A stretch of 64,000 nucleotides of DNA from Isoetes taiwanensis. Lineage: Eukaryota; Streptophyta; Lycopodiopsida; Isoetales; Isoetaceae. The position numbers and the translations under genes are program-made. Shown here piece by piece: positions 11,105 to 23,500 of the stretch. Within the stretch, counting starts at the first letter, position 1. Each line of letters opens with the position of its first letter. Below the pieces are notes generated by a model, which made no database searches, had not been told where the DNA came from, and saw only the letters and a program-made list of their open reading frames with translations. The stretch spans positions 11,864,359 through 11,928,358 of the forward strand of contig JAJEKV010000010.1 in the NCBI GenBank assembly GCA_021234155.1. Reading direction: 5' to 3'.

Positions 11105-12253
11105 TCACGTTGATAAGGCAATAGATTCTTGTTTCTTACATTTCCATGAAACTAAGCTTCCACCTAAGCACATAGCAAAACCCGAAGTGGATCTTCTTGT
11201 ATCTAAATCTCCTCCCCAATCTGAATCTGCGAATGCTTTTAAAATCATATTATCATTTTTATATTGAATGCCAAGATCTTGAGTACCTTTCAAATATCGT
11301 AGAACATGCTTGGCTATCGGCCCAATGACACCGCCAGGATTATTCCCAAATCTCGTTAGCAAATTGACCACAAATGATATGTCAGGTCTAGTGCAATTAG
11401 CGATGTACAAAAGACATCCCACTAATTCTCTGTACGGCATGTCTTCCATATCTCTATACTCCGCTTCTGTTTGAGGTCCCATGCTGCTAGATAATTTCTG
11501 TCCTGGGACAATTGGAGCGTTTACAATCTTACAACTCTCCATTTTGAACATTTTCAGCATTCCTCGTATGTTTTTTGCCTGTGTCAAAGTAAGTGTCTTT
11601 GCTGTCCTGTTTCTGGAGACTTCCATTCCTAAGAAACTCTTAAGTTCACCCAAATCTGTCATCTGAAATTTCCCTTTAAGAATTTGTTTACAGCAATATA
11701 AGCACTCCATATTATTGGATACCATAATGCAGTCATCCACGTACAGAGCTATCAGACAGTAGCCACAGTTATTTTTGTATAAATAAATATTCCCATCTGT
11801 ATCCAATTTCTTGAACCCTTGCTGCTTCAGAAATTTATCTATGCATTGATACCACTGCCTTGGAGACTGTCTCAGACCATATACTGCTTTTTTTAATCTC
11901 CATACCTTATCTGATCCTTCCTTAAAGCTAGGTGCTTGTTTCATATAAATTTCTTCATGAAGATCAGCATTCAAGAACGCCGTTTTTACATCCATGTGAT
12001 GTACATCTAAGTCTCTAGCATTTGCTAATGCTAGTAACAGTCTGATACTTGTAAGTTTCACTAACGGGGAGAATGTCTCATCATAATCCACACCCTTCAC
12101 TTGTGAAAACCCTTGTGCCACAAGTCTTGCTTTATAATTCTTCTCTCCATCAACCCCTGTTTTAATTCTGTAAACCCATTTATTTCCAATGATATTTTTA
12201 TTGAGAGGTTTATTGACAAGCTCATAGGTACCCGTGGCTTTAAATGAATTCAT
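11105..12253 (-). CDS. copia reverse transcriptase and RNase H fragment
   Basis: A 382-codon open frame carries the copia RT: NKWVYRIKTG, KARLVAQGFSQ, VKLTSIRLLLALA, HHMDVKTAFLNADLHEEIYM and the catalytic LIALYVDDCIMVS (YVDD). It continues into the RNase H start (FADSDWGGDLDTRRSTSGF). It is open internally but cut off from integrase upstream (12254-12711) and from the RNase H tail downstream, so the polyprotein cannot be made in one piece. Confidence 0.9.
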   Translation of the reverse strand: MNSFKATGTYELVNKPLNKNIIGNKWVYRIKTGVDGEKNYKARLVAQGFSQVKGVDYDETFSPLVKLTSIRLLLALANARDLDVHHMDVKTAFLNADLHEEIYMKQAPSFKEGSDKVWRLKKAVYGLRQSPRQWYQCIDKFLKQQGFKKLDTDGNIYLYKNNCGYCLIALYVDDCIMVSNNMECLYCCKQILKGKFQMTDLGELKSFLGMEVSRNRTAKTLTLTQAKNIRGMLKMFKMESCKIVNAPIVPGQKLSSSMGPQTEAEYRDMEDMPYRELVGCLLYIANCTRPDISFVVNLLTRFGNNPGGVIGPIAKHVLRYLKGTQDLGIQYKNDNMILKAFADSDWGGDLDTRRSTSGFAMCLGGSLVSWKCKKQESIALST

Positions 12254-12711
12254 TCACAATCATCGCTTGGCCCGAATTTTGCATCATCACCACTTACAAA
12301 GATCATCGTCATAACTTGTTGGCACTTCGGAGTTCAAGATATTCATGACTTACGGTGTATCATCACCGTAATCGTCTACTTTTTCCACCGATGTCAAATC
12401 CACCAGACCGCTCAAATCCACATGTGGACTGTGCCTCCTCTCTAAGTATCTCCGTATGTGTTCTCCTTTTCCTTGGTCTATCACGTTGTACTTCTTCCGC
12501 TTGCACTTGTTCTCGCTTTGTTCGATACAATTTCATGCTCGTTGGAAATTATTCCACCATCATTAGCCTTCCCAATAGGGCTTCCCGCTACCCCATCATC
12601 ATGCCACTCACTTCCATCACTATCGAATCATAGTCATCATCGTGGAACTTTAAATCTTGTAAAATCCGATCCATGTACAAATGCAGGACTTGTCACTAGG
12701 AGATTTAGTAT
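12254..12711 (-). pseudogene. Decayed integrase-RT linker of the copia element
   Basis: By comparison with the intact element at 18097-24015, this should be the variable acidic linker between integrase and RT. Here no frame stays open, and short insertions and deletions seem much denser than in the flanking open frames. The contrast with the clean neighbours is abrupt at both edges. Confidence 0.6.
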
Positions 12712-13560
12712 TTATTTGCTTTTCGTGAAATCTCTATATACAATGTTTTCATCAAACACCACGTCCCTACTTATTATAACCTTTCTTGTTTGTGGATCAT
12801 ATAATCTGTATCCCTTGCTTTCAAGATCATATCCTACAAGAAAGGTGATAAGGGACTTATCATCCAATTTTTGTCTGTCTTCATCAGGTACATGAGTATA
12901 TGCCATACATCCATATACTTTCAGTAAGGAGTATACATTTTCAACAAGACCTTGATCCCACACATTTTTATGTGTTTCGCCAAGCAAACTTACTGAAGGT
13001 ATTCTGTTTTGAATAAACACAGCAGTCTTAAGAGCTTCCTCCCATAGAAATTTTGGTAAGCCTGCTTGTTTTAACATCGACCTTGTAGCATTCAATAAGG
13101 TCCTGTTTTTACGTTCTGCAACACCATTTTGTTGTGGTGTTGCTCTACATGTTAACTGTCTTTTAATCCCTGCCTGTTTACAAAAGGATTCAAATATTTT
13201 GGCCATATACTCTCCTCCTCTATCACTTCTTAAACAAATAATCTTATTTCCTGTTTCCCTTTCACATTCAGCTACAAACATTTTGAATGCTTGTAGTGTT
13301 TCACTTTTCTTCCTTAAGAGATACAGTTTTGTCATTCTAGAATGATCATCAATAAACGTCACGAAGTATCTCTTACCTGTTCTCCCAGTAATGTTTAGAG
13401 GTCCACACAGATCCGAATGAACAAGTTCCAATTTCCTATTAGCTCTTGCTCCATGTTTCTTAAAAGGAAGTCTTGACTGTTTGCCAAACATACATCCTGG
13501 ACACAACAACCCTTTTGCATCATGTATTTCCTTTTCTTTTATCAGGCCAAGCTTATACAA
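12712..13560 (-). CDS. copia integrase
   Basis: The frame follows directly after an in-frame TAG (13563-13561) that separates it from gag-protease. It contains the end of the HHCC zinc region (CPGCMFGKQSRLPF) and the DDE integrase core: VHSDLCGPLN, FIDDHSRMTKLYLL, RSDRGGEYM and TPQQNGVAERKNRTLL. It ends near the VGYDLESKGYRLYDP block. One stop is the only barrier to the upstream frame, so it may be recent or a sequence error. Confidence 0.88.
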   Translation of the reverse strand: MYKLGLIKEKEIHDAKGLLCPGCMFGKQSRLPFKKHGARANRKLELVHSDLCGPLNITGRTGKRYFVTFIDDHSRMTKLYLLRKKSETLQAFKMFVAECERETGNKIICLRSDRGGEYMAKIFESFCKQAGIKRQLTCRATPQQNGVAERKNRTLLNATRSMLKQAGLPKFLWEEALKTAVFIQNRIPSVSLLGETHKNVWDQGLVENVYSLLKVYGCMAYTHVPDEDRQKLDDKSLITFLVGYDLESKGYRLYDPQTRKVIISRDVVFDENIVYRDFTKSK

Positions 13561-15042
13561 CTACTTCATATATTTTAGGCTTGCATGCCCAAGCCTTTCA
13601 TGCCACATTCTGACAACATCCAGTGGTTTTGCAACAATACTAAACAAATGTGGAGAATAAGCATCATTCAACACAAATAATTTCCCAACACGCTTTGCCA
13701 AGAAATGAACTTTATTATTCTTCAAGATTTTACATACATGTTTATCAAAATGGACCTCAAAATCCAAATCTACCAACTGAGAAACCGAAACTAAGTTCTT
13801 TACAAGCCCTGGTATACACAAAACATTTTTTAATGTCACTGGCCGACCTTCCAAATTGTACAGCTGCAAAATTCCTTTTTTCAACACCTTTTGCTCCCTT
13901 CCATCTCCCAGCTTCACATGCGAAGTTTTCGCCGTATCCTCCTGCTCAGTTAGCAAGCCTGAAGCCTTCAAGACTGTTGCTTCAGCTCCACTATCTATAA
14001 CCAAGGTATTTTCATCAATGTCTACTTTTGACACAAAGGAAGAACATGCAATTGGAATTACCTCATCCTCTTCATCTTCTGGAGTATCAAGAGTTCCAAT
14101 TTCTTCAGCTCCCACATTCAAGGCGGATGCTCCACCTCTTCTGCCTCTTCCCCTAAAACTTGCTCTTCCTCTTCTACCCCTGTTTGTGTTCTTAGGACTT
14201 GAGCAAGCAGCAGAAAAATGACCATAGCCTCCACAATTATAACAAGTTACATCAGTTCTAGCCTCAGTCTTTCCAATCTTTGGACAATTTGACTTAAAAT
14301 GCCCATACTGTCCACATTTAAAGCAAGCTCCAGCAGGTGCTCTATTCTCCGTACTATCCTGAAACTTTGCCTTCCCTTTTTTAACAACAAGTATTTCAGA
14401 CGACTCACCTATTTCAGCTTGCATAACTTTCCTTTGCTCAAGTTCAGTACGAGCCATCCTCTCTGCATGGTCTCTGTCTTTTGCCACCTGTCTTATTAAA
14501 GTAGAGAGATTCTCCATATCTGAAAACATCTTAGCTACATTATTTATATGTGCCTCCCTGGATAACCCTGCACCGGCAGCCTCAAGGTCTGTGCACAAAC
14601 TATCAAATCTCTGAAACAAATCACCGATACTGATTTGACCATCATATTTCAATTTCCTTAACTCGGACTCTAGCACATCTATTTGTGAAGATGACTTCCT
14701 CTCATATTGATTTATCATGTATTTCCACATCTCCCTAGGACTAAGCCCTCTGATTTTTAATAAAATTCCAGGACTTACCTTGCACATAATGATGCCCTTG
14801 GCTTGAAGTATCTTGAGAGCATCCGATTTAGCAGCACCATCATCTTTACTGCTACCAGCTTCAACCTCAGTTTTAATAGCAGCCTTCAGCTCAGCAGTAG
14901 GTGTTACAGACGGGTCTACTATATCCCAAAGCCCTTCAAACATCAAAATCTCCTCAATTGTCTCTTTCCAGATTTGAAATCCTCCTTCACCTTTAAATAC
15001 ATCCACAGTATTCAGCAACGATGCTCCAAATCTAGTGGCCAT
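13561..15042 (-). CDS. copia gag and protease
   Basis: ATG at 15042 opens a 493-codon frame, 7 bases after the primer-binding site. Gag starts ATRFGASLLNTVDVFKG. Two zinc knuckles (CFKCGQYGHFKSNC and CYNCGGYGHFSAAC) and a basic RGRRGRASFRGRGRRGG stretch follow. The protease motif is LVIDSGAEATV. It ends just after WHERLGHASLKYMK at a TAG, where the integrase frame continues in phase. Confidence 0.92.
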   Translation of the reverse strand: MATRFGASLLNTVDVFKGEGGFQIWKETIEEILMFEGLWDIVDPSVTPTAELKAAIKTEVEAGSSKDDGAAKSDALKILQAKGIIMCKVSPGILLKIRGLSPREMWKYMINQYERKSSSQIDVLESELRKLKYDGQISIGDLFQRFDSLCTDLEAAGAGLSREAHINNVAKMFSDMENLSTLIRQVAKDRDHAERMARTELEQRKVMQAEIGESSEILVVKKGKAKFQDSTENRAPAGACFKCGQYGHFKSNCPKIGKTEARTDVTCYNCGGYGHFSAACSSPKNTNRGRRGRASFRGRGRRGGASALNVGAEEIGTLDTPEDEEDEVIPIACSSFVSKVDIDENTLVIDSGAEATVLKASGLLTEQEDTAKTSHVKLGDGREQKVLKKGILQLYNLEGRPVTLKNVLCIPGLVKNLVSVSQLVDLDFEVHFDKHVCKILKNNKVHFLAKRVGKLFVLNDAYSPHLFSIVAKPLDVVRMWHERLGHASLKYMK

Positions 15043-15048
15043 CCTTTA

Positions 15049-15060
15049 GCTCTGATACCA
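15049..15060 (-). other. Primer-binding site of the decayed copia element
   Basis: On the minus strand this reads TGGTATCAGAGC, complementary to the 3' end of plant initiator-Met tRNA. It lies one base inside the 5' LTR. Confidence 0.92.
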
Positions 15061-15061
15061 C

Positions 15062-15429
15062 TGTTATTTAAGATGCCTTGAGGTTGGGATTTGAACCCAA
15101 ACTTAATTCCAATACTCAGCCTCCTACAATCAGCTCCAGCAAAACCTGCTTTAAAACTTCCTCTGCTGCAACAAACAACAGAGCCAATTCCGGCTCATGC
15201 AAATCGGCCCAAAGGCCTGCTCCAATCACTTCGCTCAATAGAACTAGATCCGGACTTCCACCGCTTCACGTTTTCCGTCTGCCCTATTGTGCGTCTTCCG
15301 TGATTCTGAGAACAAAAACGTGATAAACAAAAGCCCCAATTTTTTTATTTTTAACCACTATACTTTCCAACCTGTTTAATATGAACCATAGTCTTTTATT
15401 TTATTAAACCATGACCCATGTTCCCAACA
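15062..15429 (-). repeat. 5' LTR of the decayed copia element
   Basis: This 368 bp repeat pairs with 10390-10745. It contains GGGATTTGAACCCAAAC and the AT-rich TTTTATTTTATTAAACC segment also seen in the other copy. TATTC follows at 15430-15434. Confidence 0.9.
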
Positions 15430-16130
15430 TATTCATCACATGAGTCCATGAGATATGTGGCAATATTTGTTGAATGAATATGAAAAGTTAAGTGCATCTC
15501 ATATACATAAACTAGAAGAAGAACTAAGGATGCTTAAATATGTAAGAGGTAGGAATTTGGTGGAATTTTTTGACAAAATGGAAGGTATATTCATGTATTT
15601 AGAAGATGCTACCTCTCTCTCTATTCAGTCCAACTTTTAAGTATATCAGATATTTTTGCTGAATATGATAAAAATTTTGCTTCATTAATTCGCACCATTA
15701 CAAAAACTAAGGAAGAAGTAATAAGTACAACAAGAATTGAAGTCACACAAAGAGAAGAAAGAAGGGATTATAATCAAGGGGAAGATAGTATTTTATGCTG
15801 CATGAGGGAGGGAGAGAAATAAGGATGTGATATGTTATGGATGTGTAGAGAGTGGTCATATCAAACCAATGGTCACGAATTAGAGGTCCTACATGTTATG
15901 TTTGCGGGGAAATAGGACATCTTGCAAATATGTGTACTAGAAAAGGGACTTCTAGAAGAAGTGTTATCTTTTCAAAACCAACCATAGTCGTATATCAACA
16001 GAAGAATTTCCTGTATAAGAGGTAAATTCTTTTGTTTATCAAGTTCTTGTGATGGAAACTTTGCTAATCGTGTGATTATAGATTCTGGAGCTAAAAAATC
16101 CGTCATGGGAAGATCACAAATATTAACAAG
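15430..16130 (+). pseudogene. Older Ty1/copia element, gag remainder and protease start
   Basis: After the younger element the interrupted gag resumes: MWQYLLNEYEKLSASHIHKL, then a coiled segment, a zinc knuckle near 15895-15945 (CYVCGEIGHLANMC) and a protease-like IIDSGAKKSV near 16076-16105. Several frameshifts and stops are present. Nothing after the protease was recognised, so the element is truncated near 16.1 kb. Confidence 0.7.
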
Positions 16131-17321
16131 GTGCTGCGCACGGAGGGTTGCCCTCTATTGCCCGAGGGTGAAGTGGCTTAAGTCATAGTTCAAGACGATA
16201 GAGTACAATATGTCACTTTACATAATACTATATTGTTGTGAGAAGAACATCGATGAGAAGAAACACGAAAAGACCGAACATATGTCGCTCGCCTTCTTGC
16301 AAGAATCTCAATCCTATGGTGTGGATCGATCTACAATATACATGCTCATTGTTGAACCTCAAAGGTTTACATCTAAGGTGATCGACTGCAAAACTCTGGA
16401 CCAGTTCCTGCGTGTGATAAAGACATATGGACGTTCAATCCTAAACTCAAAAAATACTTTGACAAAAAGCTTCACATTCTGAAGGCTGCTAGAGATTCTT
16501 GAATCCTGCTTTTGTTTGACACCATCACTTATGGCCCGAATGCTTGGTCAGATCATGTTTGAGCATATAAAAGAAGCCTTCTTCATCACCACCCTTAATG
16601 GAGTGGTGGATCAATGATCGAGCCCCCAAGTGAAGCAGACTTTATGTTAAAAGTTAAATTTTAATATAACATGACGGTAGGTGTGAAACTATCCTTATAC
16701 CCTCCCATGGGGTGATCTGTAGTTGTAGTTGGCCTCTGGTGTCAGAGATCCTATCTTTGCCAATTTTGTATATCATGTAACTTTTTACATGTAATCTAAT
16801 ACATCTGCAGAATCCCCCAAAAAAATGAACTTCTATCTTAATGTGCCCTTATAAATAGTTCCGTTATCCACTTTTATGTTTAGTCTTCGCCGTTTCTCAA
16901 CAAAAGTCCTACTATATGCATCATCTTATCCGCACCCAAGCAAGTCAAGCTTTTCACCGAAGAGAATACTGTGATCGATCATGGAATCCATTCTTTCTTT
17001 CTCGCGTTATTAGATATATATTTACAATAATTGATGTTCACAAATAACCAGTTCATGAAGATACTTCCCACATATCTCCAGCTAAAAAACGAGCTTTGGC
17101 CTCTACATTGGAGCTTAAATGTACTTTTTCAGCACGCCTTTGGTTTTGTCTCATGTTTTAGCTCCTTTAGGGGCCGACGTTCATCTCTCTTTTTGACAAA
17201 CGCCATTTCGGCCTTCGGCTAATGAAAGTTCCATTCTATCATGAATGATCTGTGCACATACTTCTGTTTCCTAGGTCCTTGGATCGATGTCTGATATGAT
17301 GGGATCATCCAAAGCACCCTG
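16131..17321. other. Intergenic stretch with a possible retrotransposon tail
   Basis: No gene was recognised. Around 16790-16830, TAATCTAATACATCTGCAG followed by a C-then-A run (CCCCCAAAAAAA) resembles the 3' end of a plus-strand LINE or SINE, but without coding support. The rest is AT-rich unique-looking sequence. Confidence 0.35.
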
Positions 17322-17544
17322 TCAGGGGAAAGTCTCTGATGGAACCTTATACATTAACAATTTAGCAGGCTTTGGATTCAACACTATCTTCGGCCAGTGA
17401 ACTTCTAGAAACTCTTTTGATGTCTCATCAACTGAAGGCTGTATCGAATAGCAGCCATTACGTGTCAAAAGCATCATGTACCGGGTGCCATCTGCTTTCC
17501 ATGTTGCATAGTAATATCGTTGCCTTAGAAGCTGCAAATGTTTC
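17322..17544 (-). CDS. Capping enzyme exon with guanylyltransferase motif I
   Basis: The acceptor TTTTAG is followed by RKHLQLLRQ, RYYYATWKADGTRYMMLLTR and NGCY, the nucleotidyltransferase motif I region; the Lys of KADG carries GMP in this family. After NGCY the frame continues to a TGA without family similarity and no GT donor appears at the homologous edge. The 3' portion may be replaced by unrelated DNA, which would make this the last surviving exon. Confidence 0.8.
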
Positions 17545-20500
17545 CTAAAAGATCGGGCCATAATTATATGAGACGGCGGCCCTATGATTCAAGAGCATTT
17601 AAAGCAATAAACAACAAAAAGATATATGACATTAACAATTTGTCTGAACATACGTGTAGACACTAGAATATTGGCATGTCAAATCATTAACATGAAATCA
17701 TCTTAATGCATGAGCCATCAATTGATCTTAAAAGGGGGTTTGGATCCGGATTTGGTGTGAAGAGAGCCATTGGTTAATCTCAAGGAGGAGTAATGCAAAA
17801 CAGTGAAGAATCGGGGAGATTGCTTTGCTCAAGTTTGGCTGGAGACCCATGATCACGAGATTCATAGTGAAACATCGAGAGGGCCAATGATCAGGAGATT
17901 GATAGTGAAAAATCAAAAGGATGTGCAGCTGGTTGATTTCTATGAGGTTTGGATATAGTGCAAGAAGAACCATGAAGGGTTTATCAACCTTGAAGTGGTT
18001 AATAGCGGTTGATAGATCTGTGACAGATCTGAGTGAAAAAGAAAACAAACCCTACTTATATGTGTTAGACGTTTTTGTTTTGGGTGTTTCCATTAATGAA
18101 GATTATGCTATGATGCAATTCCAAACAAGTCCCAATAACTTCAATTTAATCTCTAAGCAATGGTTTTGAAAGAATGCCTAGACAATATTTCTATCTAATA
18201 TATGAGACAATGATATAATATCATTGAGCATTAACAACTAGAAATATTGAAGAACTGATATTTTCATTGAACAGCCCGAGCCTGCATCATCGACATGCAG
18301 CTTCATCATATTTTACATTCTCATTCTTCTTATAGGGCCAGATCCGGCCGCTTAGGCTTGGATCCGGCCGCTCAGGTCTCTTGTTGCTTCCCGTCACTGT
18401 TGTATTCACTTGCCAGATCTGTTCTTGGTTACTTGTCTTTCATACATTCGACCGATGTAACCTTCTAAATATTTAACCTTATAACCTCTCAACATTTAAC
18501 CATTAAATAATGTCTAATGGTTATGCCTCACAATATAATAGTTCAACTCAACAAAACGTCTCCACCTATAGCCCCATATCTTTCTGTGTAGCATTCTCTG
18601 TTACTAGATTTAACATGACTATATTCTACATTCTCCTTTCATGTTAACATCCTCTGAGACATGTATCTGCAGAACTTTGTCATGTATGTTGAGGTGAACT
18701 TAGGAAAGCATTCATTTCCTGACTTGCCCTTTCACCTCATAATTTTCACACAGATCTAGAACCTGTAACTGTTCACACCATAATAGCTCCTGCATTTTAG
18801 ATTAATACAACAATCAACCTATCTCCCATGATGGTCTGCTTACTGCCACTGCTTCTCATAAGCAGACTATGTGAACTTTAATGTTTGTGCAGTCAAGGTG
18901 TTAATACAGTCTGCCTACTGCCACTGCTTCTCATAGTCAGACTATATAAACTTCAATGTTTTTGCAATCATGATCTTCATCATTTGTAGACTTTCTCAAA
19001 TGAGAATTGGTCTGATATTTTGTTTCCTGCTCATATCTTCAGAACAAAATTCTGCAACTGTTTATAGTATAGGCTTTCAGGTTTAACCCTTTAACGTCAC
19101 ATGTTCATATTGACTAAATCAACTGCTTCAATACTTTAGCTGATTATTCCATGAATCCTTTGTGATTTTCTGCTGTGGGATCAACCTCTGAAATTCCCAA
19201 CAATTGTTTAAATTTCTGAAACTTGAATTCTGACAAACCTTTAGTCAGCACATCTGCTATTTGATCATTTGTTGAAACATGTTTCACAGTTATAATCCCT
19301 TTGCTCACCATTTCTCGGATAAAGTGTACATGTAACTCTATGTGCTTGGTTCTCTGATGCATCACTGGGTTCCTGGTAATTGCAATACAACTTAAACTAT
19401 CTGAAAATAATACTGTAGCAGATGTTTGACAAATTTTTAGTTCATGAAGCAAACGCCTTACCCATACAATTTCCTTTGCTGCAAGTGTGGTTGAGTTATA
19501 CTCTGCCTCAGCTGTGGACATAGCTACACTGGACTGTTTTTTGCTTTTCCATGCAACTGTACCTCCTCCCATCATCAAACAAAAACCAGAAGTGGACTTT
19601 CTTGTGTCTACATCATTTGCCCAGTCTGCATCAGCAAATCCAATTAGTGTCAAATCCTTGCTACTGAATGTGAGACCATGACCTTTTGTGAACTTCAAGT
19701 ACCTCAGTACTCTTTTTGCTGTTATCCAATGCTGATACCCAGGATTGTTACAAAATCTGCTAAGAAGACTGACAGCATATGCAATGTCTGGTCTGGTGGA
19801 ATTTGAGACAAACAACAAACATCCTATCAATTCCCTATAGGGAACATGAGTCATTTTCATTATTTCTTCTTCACTCTTGGGGCTCATATCATTTGATAGT
19901 TTCATCCCCTGAACTATAGGAGTTTTAGAGATATTGCAGTCCTCCATATGAAATCTCTTCAACATCCCTTCAATGTTGTTTGTTTGTGTGATTTGTAAGA
20001 TGTTTTTAGACCTGTCCCTGCTGACTTCCATTCCCAAAAACCTTTTCAACTCACCTAAATCTGTCATCTTGTATTTGCTGGTCAGAATGTTTTTGCAATA
20101 TCTCAAAATTTCAGAATTACTAGATACTAATATGTTGTCATCTACATATAGAGCAAGGATGCAAAAATCATCTCCCTTGTTTAAAATGTACATATTTCCA
20201 TCATTCAAGAACTTTACAAACCCTTGTTTTTGCAGATACTTGTCTATGCAATTATACCACATTCTAGGTGCTTGTTTTAGCCCGTACACAGCACGATTCA
20301 ATTTCCAGACCATGTTTTCACCTTTAAGTTCAAACCCCTGAGCTTGTCTCATGTAAACTTCCTCATTAATTTCTGCATTTAGGAAAGCAGTACTTACATC
20401 CATATGATGTATTTCCAAATTGTGTGCATTTGCAAAGGCAAGTAATATCCTGATACTTGTCAACTTTACTATTGGAGAGAAGGTTTCTTCATAATCTAAT

Positions 20501-23500
20501 CCTTTCTTTTGTGTGAATCCTTGAGCCACTAATCTGGCTTTAAATTTTGGTTCTCCATTTATCCCCTTTTTTATTTTGTAAATCCACTTGCTCCCTATAA
20601 CATTTTTACCCTCTGGTTTTTCAACAACCTCATAAGTATGTGTTCTTTGAAAGGCTGACATCTCTTCTTTCATGGCTGCCATCCATTTGTCAGAGTTCTC
20701 TGAATTTATAGCCTCAGCAAAGTTACTAGGAAGTGCTGGATCAATCAATGCCATAATTTGATGTATATCCAAGTCATCATTGTTAAGTCTTTTGCTTTTC
20801 CCACTGTCACCCCTGCCATATGCATCAGCATCAATTTGCATTCCTTCCTTTAATCTTTCAACTTCTGTTTTTCTTTTTCTTCTATTTCCGATTTCTGTAT
20901 TGTCCTCCTGTGTAAGATCTTCTCTATTCTCCATTTCTGGTTCTATCTCTGCTTGTTCTTCATCCTCAGAGTTGCTGACTTGTTTATCATCAAGTGCATT
21001 ATGGTCTTGCATTGATTGCCCCACAAAATCATCATAATTATCCACTTTGTTGGCTGGCTCATTAACCTTTATTTCTGGAATAAGATTTTGCTCTTTGTTT
21101 CTGTCCTTGTACACTATAGATTCATCAAAAGTAATGTCCCTGCTTATGATAATCTGCCTTTTTTCCAGATTAAACATTCTATAGCCTTTGGTATGTTCAT
21201 CATACCCTACTAAATAACATTTGATAGCCCTATCATCAAGTTTCTTTCTAATTTCCTTTGGTACATGAACGTACCCTACACAACCAAATGTTTTAAACAT
21301 GTCATAGGCTGGTATGTGACCATTCCACATTTCTTCAGGGGTTTTGCCATTAATGCTTGATGTTGGAAGCCTATTTTGAATGTATACAGCAGTTTTGACA
21401 GTTTCATCCCAAAGATAATTTGGCATACCTGATTGTTTAAGCATGGATCGAACTGCATCTAAAATGGTCCTATTCTTCCTTTCTGCTACTCCATTTTGTT
21501 GAGGTGTGAACCTGCATGTTAGTTGCCTTTTGATGCCTCGAGCTCTGCAATATTGTTTAAATTCCCCTGATAAAAATTCTCCTCCTCTGTCCGACCTAAT
21601 ACACTTAATTTTTCTTCCAGTTTGTCTCTCAACTTCTTGCTCAAAGATTTTGTATGCATTGAATGCCTGATCTTTATGTCTTAAGAGATAGGTTGTGGTT
21701 TTCCTGGAGAAATCATCTATAAATGTGATGAAATACCTTTTCCCTGTCATACTAATTACATTGATTGGACCACATAGATCTGTATGGATCAAATCCAGAA
21801 TTCCCTTTGCTCTTTTGTGTGATCTAGGAAACCTCAATCTGGTATGCTTCCCTAGCAAGCAGCCTTCACAAACAAAGTGTTCATCCTTTTCTTGTTCAGC
21901 AATTATCATATTGTGCTTGATCATGTACTGGATATTATTTAAGTGTGTATGCCCTAATCTTTCATGCCAGTTTTTTATTGTAGGAGCTGAGATCAAGTTA
22001 ATGACACCATCAAATCTTGCATTATCAAATGCAAATAGATTTCCAAGTCTTCTTGCCAAAAATTTCAATTCATTCTCAAAAAAGATTTTACAATGTGTTT
22101 TCTCAAAACACACTTTGTATCCTAAGTCAACAAGTTGACTAACAGAAATTAAATTTCTGATAATTGAAGGCACACATAACACATTTCTAAGCTCCACTGG
22201 TTTCCCTGAGAGATCAAAGATTTCGAGCATTCCAGCCAGCTCCACTTTTTGCATGCTTCCATTTCCCATTTGCACAAAGCTGGACCCCCTTTTCTCCTTC
22301 TCCTTAAGCTTGCTTTCATCCTTTATGACTGATCTTTCAGCTCCTGAATCTAACACAAGCAAGTCATCCTTAGATTTTGTTTCATTTATAGACAAAGATT
22401 TTAAAATTTCTGGAACAGTGCTACTTACCTCCACATTTTCGTCCATTATTTCTTCTCCTTCAGTTTCTACATTCTTAGCAATGTTAATGGCTGAGGTATT
22501 TCTTCCCCTTCCTCTTCCCCTTGGATTAAAACCTCTTCCTCTTGCAAAATCCCCTCTAGGATTATCACTTCTACCCCTGCCTCTAGCATAGTCCTTTGGA
22601 CTAGAGCAGTTAGCTGCCATATGACCATAACCACTGCAATTGTAGCATTTATTCTCCTTCACATTCTTTGGACAATTATTTTTCAAGTGTCCATAGCTAT
22701 TGCACACATAACAAGGGCCAATCTTATTCTTATCAATGTTTTTACCCCTGCCCTTTCCTGCAAACAATATTTCAGTTTGTTCATTGGACTCACTGATAAG
22801 AGCTTTCTGCTCCAGCTCAGTCTTTACCATTAATTCAGCATTTTCTCTATTCTTAGCTATGTTTCTGACTAAGGTAGACAAATGCTCATAGTTTGAAAAA
22901 GCACGGGCAATGGTCATTACCTGGTGATCTTGAGTGATCATCACTCCTGCAGCCTCTAAATCTGCAACCAAGTTATCAAATTTCTGAAAGAACTCAGTGA
23001 TATTTTCTTTATCATGATATTTCAGATTTCTTAACTCCCTGTCTAAAACATCCAATTGAGAAGATGTTTTGTTCTCATAAGTAGCAATCAAATACTTCCA
23101 TATAGCTCTAGGACTCATACCTCTGACCTTCAGAAGTATGCTGGATCCTAGCTTAACAGTAATAATACTTTTTGCTTCAATCAATTTTGCTGCTACACTT
23201 ACCTCTGAACTTACCTCAGTAAGGCTTTCATCATCCTTATCCTTTGCACTTGAACTTGAAGCAGTTGATATAACTGCCTCCTTCCTGCTACTGAGCTGCT
23301 CAATCTGCTCAACATCTCCTGTGACATAAGTCCACAGGCCTTCCACCTCTAACACTTCTTTTATTTTTTCCTTCCACACTTGGAAGCCCCCTGTACCTTT
23401 AAACACGTCAACAGCATTTAGAAGAGATGCTCCTAATCTAGTTGACATTTTTCTCCAACCTGGTTATGCTCTGATACCAAATGAAGATTATGCTATGATG

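Larger units (their letters stand above)
10390..15429 (-). mobile_element. Complete but decayed Ty1/copia LTR retrotransposon
   Basis: A 5040 bp element on the minus strand has LTRs at 15062-15429 (5') and 10390-10745 (3'). Both LTRs read TGTTGGGAACATGGG...AATAACA in the sense direction. The target duplication is TATTC (10385-10389, 15430-15434). The primer-binding site TGGTATCAGAGC lies at 15060-15049 and a purine tract (GAGGAAGGGA) abuts the 3' LTR. Domain order gag, protease, integrase, RT, RNase H is that of copia. The coding region is broken by an in-frame TAG, a decayed stretch between integrase and RT, and a break near 11105-11026. LTR differences, including indels, point to moderate age. 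Confidence 0.93.
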
